From NCBI GenBank assembly GCA_030037995.1, contig JASHPQ010000048.1, positions 1 through 37,690 of the forward strand: a stretch of DNA of 37,690 nt, read 5' to 3'. This stretch comes from Nitrososphaerales archaeon (lineage in GTDB: Archaea > Thermoproteota > Nitrososphaeria > Nitrososphaerales > CADDZS01). The position numbers and the translations under genes are program-made. The notes under the pieces are model-generated. The model did not search any database. It saw nothing but the letters and a program-made list of their open reading frames with translations, and had not been told where the DNA came from. Of this stretch, positions 33,822 to 37,690 are shown piece by piece. Within the stretch, counting starts at the first letter, position 1, and each line of letters begins with the position of its first letter.

Positions 33822-34721
33822 TTAGAGCAATTCCCTGACTGGATTGTCTTTCGATAGATAACCCTTATTCAAGAGACTTTTCGTCACGCTTTTCCAGTTC
33901 TTGCTTTTTGAAAGAATCTCCCTCACGATTCCAAGGCCCTCCTGCCGGGTCGTTTGCGAACCCATCAGGGTGATCCCGATCCAGAACCGGATCTCTTCGT
34001 TGTCAGGTGCGAGCTGTCCAGCTTTTTTATAGGCTTTCAGGGAATCTTCGAGTTTCCCGAGGGCGAAGAAATCATCGCCCTTTTCCACCCAGTCGTAAGC
34101 CCGTTTCAGCTTCACGAGCCTTTTGAGTTCTGAAAGCGGATCAGCACTGTCCTCAACCCTAAGATCCATAACCCTACCCATCCAAGGATTTGGATGAGCC
34201 TGAGAGGAGACGACGACCAGTGCGGCAGATTGCTTTCCGCGGGCGTCCCCGCCTGCCGCTTCTGCTGCCTCTAGCGTCGCGACCAGTCTTTCAGGAAGAT
34301 CCAGATTATTACTGATTTTGTATTCGCGTTCCATGGCTCCCCAGATTCTGTCGTTGCTCATTAGGTTCGCCTGGCAGCTGAATTGTTCGCCAGTGATATG
34401 TCCCGCAAAGTCAATGCACCTCGATCCGGTGTGCACTCCCACGTTTCCTTTGGAGTCGACCATCCCCACCTGTCTTGTATCGGATCTCGGATCCGTTTCA
34501 AGGAGGGATTGCAAGGCCTCTGGGGCTGTCTTGCCCGAAGCCATCAGATCCAAACCCATTGGACCGTAGCTTGGTTCTGCCATAGATTGTGTCGCGATAG
34601 CTCCGACGCCTGATCTTCCCCACGTCACAACGGAACCAACGGAAAAATAGTGAGATTGTACGGCAATCCCCAGCTCACCAGTGCGCGGATCTCTTGCCAC
34701 TATGGAGTAAGTCGTGATCAA
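33822..34721 (-). CDS. DUF1028 protein with C-terminal TPR-like repeats
   Basis: 299 aa. Residues 1-210 match DUF1028: TYSIVARDPRTGELGIAVQS, WGRSGVGAIATQSMAEPSYGP, GLDLMASGKTAPEALQSLL, DSKGNVGVHTG, FSCQANLMSND, and AAGGDARGKQSAALVVVS. DUF1028 belongs to the Ntn-hydrolase-like group, but no activity is established. Residues about 212-270 form TPR-like helices (GDDFFALGKLEDSLKAYKKAG, PDNEEIRFWIGITL), usually a protein-binding surface. The start is TTG at 34721, giving the conserved ITTYSIVARD N-terminus. Confidence 0.88.
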   Translation of the reverse strand: MITTYSIVARDPRTGELGIAVQSHYFSVGSVVTWGRSGVGAIATQSMAEPSYGPMGLDLMASGKTAPEALQSLLETDPRSDTRQVGMVDSKGNVGVHTGSRCIDFAGHITGEQFSCQANLMSNDRIWGAMEREYKISNNLDLPERLVATLEAAEAAGGDARGKQSAALVVVSSQAHPNPWMGRVMDLRVEDSADPLSELKRLVKLKRAYDWVEKGDDFFALGKLEDSLKAYKKAGQLAPDNEEIRFWIGITLMGSQTTRQEGLGIVREILSKSKNWKSVTKSLLNKGYLSKDNPVRELL

Positions 34722-34781
34722 ATCACCCAGAAGTAATGTTCAGAATTTTGGAGGAGAAACTATAAGCTTTGAATTTCCTTC

Positions 34782-35231
34782 CTATTTCTCCATAGAGAGG
34801 TACTCCAGCAGTCTATTCGCCACGGTTTTTGCGTCCTCGGGGGAATCAAAAACCCAGGCTGAAACCGGTCGGTGAGGCGCGGCCCTGTACCCCAGCTCAT
34901 TGTCGTTTTCCATGTCCACTATGAGAGTCCCAGATGTAATCTCTCCAATCTTGCGATCTCCCAGCATCGCTTCAACCGGGTCCGTCCGCAGGTAGAGCTT
35001 GATCCTTACGGGCTTTTGCGACTTCCTGATGAAAATGATGTCGTAGGCGGCTCCAATGATTATGAAGGCGACCAGAGCTACGTATCCACCCGGAGGAGCT
35101 ACTATTGCAAAAACTACACCAAGAATAACCACAGATAGGGCGATCAAATGGATCTGGAGGAGGGAGGCGCGACCCACGCCTTCAAACTCTACCACTTCCG
35201 GATACTGTGATAGATCTTTTTTCGATGACAA
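34782..35231 (-). CDS. Membrane protein with two helices, unknown function
   Basis: 149 aa from TTG 35231. Two transmembrane segments, about 26-46 (IHLIALSVVILGVVFAIVAP) and 50-66 (VALVAFIIIGAAYDIIF), then a soluble domain of about 80 residues with strands (PVRIKLYLRTDPVEAMLG, ITSGTLIVDMENDNELGY) and a helix. This could be a small PH-like or regulatory domain on the membrane, but no family is recognised. It lies 60 bases upstream of DUF1028 on the same strand. Confidence 0.65.
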   Translation of the reverse strand: MSSKKDLSQYPEVVEFEGVGRASLLQIHLIALSVVILGVVFAIVAPPGGYVALVAFIIIGAAYDIIFIRKSQKPVRIKLYLRTDPVEAMLGDRKIGEITSGTLIVDMENDNELGYRAAPHRPVSAWVFDSPEDAKTVANRLLEYLSMEK

Positions 35232-35288
35232 CGTTGGTTTAGCAGCACGAAGATTAGAGGCCTTTCGGGCGGTATAACTTCTCTCTGT

Positions 35289-35585
35289 TCACGTGTCGTT
35301 GGACAGGATGGTCTCCATCGTTTCGTTCGCGATCATGTAGAGTGGTAAAACACGTTCGTAAGATTTGGCCATGCGCGTGCAGATTGCCTTTATGATGTCG
35401 TGATTCTCGCTGCTATTGCCAAGCATTAGTCTTAGCGCGATCAGGTATGATCTGGCCTTTTCTCGATCAGCCTCATCAATCTCGTCTTTCATTATCCTGA
35501 TCTGCGTCGCGTAGTTGATCGGCTCCTTCCCTCCCTTCTTCAGGCCTTCCTCGTATGCGCCGATTTTCTCCAATAATGAACCCAA
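35289..35585 (-). CDS. Small helical protein, 98 aa or slightly longer
   Basis: Helical and charged (LLEKIGAYEEGLKKGGKEP, IRIMKDEIDEADREKARSYL, MAKSYERVLPLYMIANETME); family unknown. The TTG at 35585 is the first standard start, but the frame is open upstream and reads ILYLEEPKKGAAASN down from a TAG, with only CTG (about 35642) or ATA as possible first codons. A TATA-like TTATTTACGC lies just before that. The true start may be a rare codon or the TTG. Confidence 0.55.
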   Translation of the reverse strand: MGSLLEKIGAYEEGLKKGGKEPINYATQIRIMKDEIDEADREKARSYLIALRLMLGNSSENHDIIKAICTRMAKSYERVLPLYMIANETMETILSNDT

Positions 35586-35698
35586 ATTGGATGCCGCAGC
35601 TCCTTTTTTGGGCTCTTCTAGATAAAGTATGGCCGCCAGCTATGCGTAAATAATTGTGGTGTCCATGCTTTCCACTGGTAAGAGGTTTCCATAGTACA

Positions 35699-36115
35699 AT
35701 GGCGTGGGACGATCCTGTTGTCTGGATTCTGATAGTGGGAATGGGAATTCTGCTCTTTGGAAGTAACAAGATTCCAGAGCTAGCGAGATCCCTCGGGGCG
35801 GCGAGAAGGGAGTTTGACGCCGCAAGTAAAGGTCTCGTTGACACAATCAATTCTGAAATCAACCCTATCCAGACGCCGGCTCGCGGGCAAAGACCGATGC
35901 GGAGGGCCGTAGATCCAACTGCGGCCCAGCAGGCTCCGTCCCAATCGACGTCCGCCGCAGTAAATCAACCTGTAGCTGCCAATGCCAAAATAATTTCTGA
36001 AAGCGATCCGCTTCTTGTCGCGGCCCAAAAGGAAGGAATCGAAACTCAGGGTAAGACGAGAACTCAGATCGCTTCGGAACTGGCAGCCAAAGTAAAAGAC
36101 GAGCCCACGCAGTAG
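35699..36115 (+). CDS. tatA: Twin-arginine translocase subunit TatA/TatE-like
   Basis: 138 aa from ATG 35699; the upstream frame adds nothing family-like. N-terminal transmembrane helix (WILIVGMGILLF, about 8-20), then the family hinge FGSNKIPELARSLGAARREF, an amphipathic helix (21-45) that forms the pore-like assembly. A long, disordered Ala/Gln/Pro/Ser tail follows (about 55-138). TatA helps export folded proteins bearing RR signals. No tatC is seen in the window. It is divergent from the small helical gene, sharing a 110-base promoter region with TAAATAAT. Confidence 0.9.
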   Translation: MAWDDPVVWILIVGMGILLFGSNKIPELARSLGAARREFDAASKGLVDTINSEINPIQTPARGQRPMRRAVDPTAAQQAPSQSTSAAVNQPVAANAKIISESDPLLVAAQKEGIETQGKTRTQIASELAAKVKDEPTQ

Positions 36116-36287
36116 CAATTTTCGGGCGTACTCGCTCCTTATTCCACATGGCGGGAAAACAAATCTTCCTATTTTCTAAATCTTCTATCAGCTTTTTCCA
36201 ATTTTAGGGAAATATTTTTCTGGCCTTTGCTTGACGGGCCAACAATTTTCTCCTCAAAATTCTAGGCCAACGGTTTTTGCGCCTAAA

Positions 36288-36296
36288 GCTTTATTG
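36288..36296 (+). promoter_or_regulatory. TATA box of the winged-helix gene
   Basis: GCTTTATTG lies 25-33 bases before the ATG at 36321; it supports that start rather than the longer frame from 36231. Confidence 0.45.
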
Positions 36297-36320
36297 CCTA
36301 ATACGCTAGACGCTGACAGG

Positions 36321-36656
36321 ATGCAAAAGCCAGTACTGTCCGAGATTCAGTCGAAGATACTGCTCGCGCTACTTCTTCGGGGCAAGGTTTCGTCCCTCGC
36401 TATCCTTCAGGCTGTAGGAATAAGTGGCTCCACATGGAACAAGGAAAAGATGCTTTTGCAAAATACCGGGCTCATCGAGTCGCAAGTTACAAGGGAACTT
36501 GCGGAGAGTGGTGTGGTGCGAAAGATGGAGTTCAAATTGACCCTAAAGGGACGGCAGGTAGCGCAGAATTTGCTTGCCATAACTTCTCTTATCGGAGACG
36601 AGTCTTTCGCCTCGGAAAAAATCGAGAACGTTCTCGAGCTCATCGTAAAAACTTAA
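36321..36656 (+). CDS. Winged-helix DNA-binding protein
   Basis: 111 aa from ATG 36321. Predicted helix-turn-helix: LSEIQSKILLALLLRGKVSS (about 5-25), LAILQAVGISGSTWNKEKML as the recognition region, then a wing around RKMEFKLTLKGRQVAQNL (about 70-87), a pattern shared by MarR/ArsR/PadR-type regulators. The following helix (SEKIENVLELIV) may be for dimerisation. No ligand site recognised. It probably regulates a local or its own promoter. Confidence 0.7.
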   Translation: MQKPVLSEIQSKILLALLLRGKVSSLAILQAVGISGSTWNKEKMLLQNTGLIESQVTRELAESGVVRKMEFKLTLKGRQVAQNLLAITSLIGDESFASEKIENVLELIVKT

Positions 36657-36901
36657 TCTGATCTCGGCCACAACAGGTGGTCAATGTGTCGTATGATGCA
36701 GTTTGAAATCGCATCGCCCTAACTGGATCTTTGATTCCTCGCACCGGTCCCTCTCAGACAAAATCAGACTCGAAGCTTAGTGCGGGCAGAAAGGCGTACC
36801 GTCCTCTCTTTGCGACTCTGCTCTAAAATCTGGAAAGCTGTCAATCGGTCTGGAAGAAAGTGAGAGAAGTGGGTGTGGCCTTGGCTCCCGTTCAGACGTT
36901 G

Positions 36902-36956
36902 GCGTGCTTAAATTAGCCTAGGGCCCCCTCGGAGGCAACGCATGCGGGGGCAAGCA
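36902..36956 (+). repeat. Promoter-like element, copy 2 (plus orientation)
   Basis: GCGTGC, a good TATA box (CTTAAATTA, 36907-36915), then GGGCCCCCTCGGAGGCAAC and GCATGCGGGGGCAAGC. It is the same order of parts as the minus-strand copy at 1981-2037. GCCCCC can pair with GGGGGC, enclosing a loop with GGCAACGCATGC. Confidence 0.5.
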
Positions 36957-37100
36957 ATAGTAATTTGCCGGATCCATTACATCTGTTTGGCGATTGTTTG
37001 ACTTCATTTGATTCATATCCAAAGTTCCCCGCGATCGCGCAACCGCTCAATTTTTCGTACGGGAGAGCTTGAAACGAGCTGCTGCTAAGACTATCGGGAA

Positions 37101-37152
37101 TTTTACCGCCAGTTTGCCGGGTAAAACAAAGGTAGTATAAGGGCGGCAAACT
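37101..37152 (+). promoter_or_regulatory. Possible H-type pseudoknot in leader RNA
   Basis: TTTTACC (37101-37107) pairs with GGTAAAA (37120-37126), 7 bp. The loop segment AGTTTGCCG (37111-37119) is exactly complementary to CGGCAAACT (37144-37152), 9 bp. The geometry of a hairpin loop pairing downstream is that of a pseudoknot, or of two competing structures. Confidence 0.35.
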
Positions 37153-37290
37153 TTCTGGCCTGTTTTGCGTGTATCTGCCGAGATGCACGGTTGACTCCAA
37201 CACAGTGAGCGTGCGGTCTCGTCGGGTTGTCATGCTATAACTATAGATTTCCCGGGTAGTAACCCGAACTGAGGGTCCGACATTTAGGCG

Positions 37291-37309
37291 GTCAACATTA
37301 CCCGTTGAC
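37291..37309 (+). promoter_or_regulatory. Hairpin touching the start codon of the RHH gene
   Basis: GTCAAC (37291-37296) and GTTGAC (37304-37309) flank a 7-base loop. The last base adjoins the ATG at 37310, so the structure could block initiation, or be an operator for the RHH protein. A second repeat, TCGGGTT/AACCCGA, lies at 37222-37228 and 37261-37267. Confidence 0.4.
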
Positions 37310-37531
37310 ATGCGGCACGGTTTAACAAACCATACTACTGGAACGTATTTGTCTAACAAATCAAGCGGTTATCCTAGTATCACTTTTCGACCAAGCCCAG
37401 AGGAACTAACGTTTATTCAACGTGTTATGCTAGAGGAAGGAATTACCGAGTCTGAGGTTATTCACCGCCTTATCGAGTTTTGCATGAGTGAGGATGATAC
37501 CGCCAAATATTATCCGGAGATGCTTGGATAA
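37310..37531 (+). CDS. Ribbon-helix-helix type small DNA-binding protein
   Basis: 73 aa. A flexible N-terminus (MRHGLTNHTTGTYLSNKSS) precedes an RHH-like unit: strand PSITFRPSPEELTFIQ, helix A to about residue 44, turn EEGITESE and helix B VIHRLIEFCM. Such proteins act as dimers in plasmid copy control, partition and antitoxins. The stop codon shares one base with the next ATG (TAATG), so the two genes are translationally coupled. Codon use is more AT-rich than the core genes, which fits acquired DNA. Confidence 0.6.
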   Translation: MRHGLTNHTTGTYLSNKSSGYPSITFRPSPEELTFIQRVMLEEGITESEVIHRLIEFCMSEDDTAKYYPEMLG

Positions 37532-37690
37532 TGGCGGAGTCCATCGAATCGCAATTTCGGCGTTATTTGCGAGCCAATAAGACAAAACCGCGCCGACGCC
37601 ACAAAAAGGCGGATTACGATTTTCTCCTTTCCTCTGCTAATTTTGGAGAACTGTATCGTGCCAAGAAAAATGAAGGAGATATCGTAGCAT
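37531..37690 (+). CDS. Basic protein, 3' truncated by window end
   Basis: ATG at 37531 opens at least 53 codons to the window end without a stop. N-terminal residues are polar and strongly basic (RRYLRANKTKPRRRHKKADY), followed by FLLSSANFGELYRAK. It is coupled to the RHH gene by a one-base overlap. No family recognised. It could be a toxin partner, a partition or replication protein, or a nuclease. Confidence 0.5.
   Translation, partial: MAESIESQFRRYLRANKTKPRRRHKKADYDFLLSSANFGELYRAKKNEGDIVA

Larger units (their letters stand above)
36657..37309. other. Long gene-free region with promoter-like copy 2 and structured leader
   Basis: No convincing gene. The minus frame at 36913-37359 lacks protein character. 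It contains the promoter-like element at 36902-36956 and several inverted repeats up to the ATG at 37310. It marks the boundary between core genes and accessory-looking DNA. Confidence 0.5.

Noticed and set aside
1981-36956. Terminal inverted repeats of a 35-kb mobile element
   Set aside because: The copies are imperfect, linked to TATA boxes and enclose the core transcription and translation cluster; a promoter-like or RNA element is a better reading.
36913-37359. 148-codon minus-strand frame over the gap and the RHH gene
   Set aside because: No protein-like pattern; overlaps the inverted repeats and the better-supported RHH gene.
1-37690. tRNA genes, rRNA genes, CRISPR arrays and intact insertion sequences
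   Set aside because: None was recognised: no T-loop-like GTTCRAATC with a cloverleaf, no regular spaced direct repeats, no transposase.

Overview
The window looks like a chromosomal segment of a mesophilic archaeon of the Nitrososphaeria (Thaumarchaeota, Thermoproteota). The evidence is an archaeal rpoH-rpoB-rpoA-L30e-nusA-rps12-rps7-EF1A cluster in which rpoA is one unsplit gene (A' and A'' fused, 1263 aa), a trait known in Thaumarchaeota. Further signs are archaeal TATA boxes 25-50 bases upstream of starts and many UUG starts. Genes for sugar-acid oxidation and polyphosphate use, with no ammonia-oxidation genes in view, fit a terrestrial lineage that may be heterotrophic. That assignment is inference.

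Layout. 1-2.5 kb: end of a membrane-anchored protein, a secreted DUF4382 protein on the minus strand, and a hemerythrin-like remnant. 2.5-13.8 kb: the minus-strand information-processing cluster. 13.9-14.9 kb: a branched-chain aminotransferase. 15.4-19.1 kb: an adenylate-sensing neighbourhood with a four-CBS protein carrying an HPF-like tail, a universal stress protein, two CBS-pair proteins (one with a zinc finger) and an adenosine-specific kinase family protein. 19.2-22.4 kb: a hotdog thioesterase, an unusually long M48 membrane protease and two small hypotheticals. 22.4-23.1 kb: a wrecked CoA-transferase gene containing a 31-bp perfect inverted repeat. 23.2-26.6 kb: PPK2, a membrane protein, a carotenoid-biosynthesis family protein with a possible leader peptide, a small membrane protein and an SDR. 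27.06-27.67 kb: an oxalate decarboxylase pseudogene. 27.7-29.4 kb: a small protein, a lone cNMP-binding domain and a membrane protein. 29.4-32.5 kb: a D-2-hydroxyacid dehydrogenase, a GMC oxidoreductase and gluconate dehydrogenase subunit 3, probably a sugar-acid oxidation unit. 32.5-36.7 kb: a metallophosphoesterase, DUF1028-TPR, hypotheticals, TatA and a winged-helix protein. 36.9-37.7 kb: accessory-looking DNA with a long potentially structured leader, a ribbon-helix-helix protein and an overlapping truncated basic ORF.

The least-explained signals are an imperfect ~55-bp promoter-like element present in opposite orientations near both ends of the window (1981-2037 and 36902-36956); a possible pseudoknot and start-codon hairpin in the leader downstream of the second copy; the fold-back rearrangement in the CoA-transferase pseudogene; and the CBS/HPF-like fusion. 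No tRNA, rRNA, CRISPR array or intact transposase was recognised.
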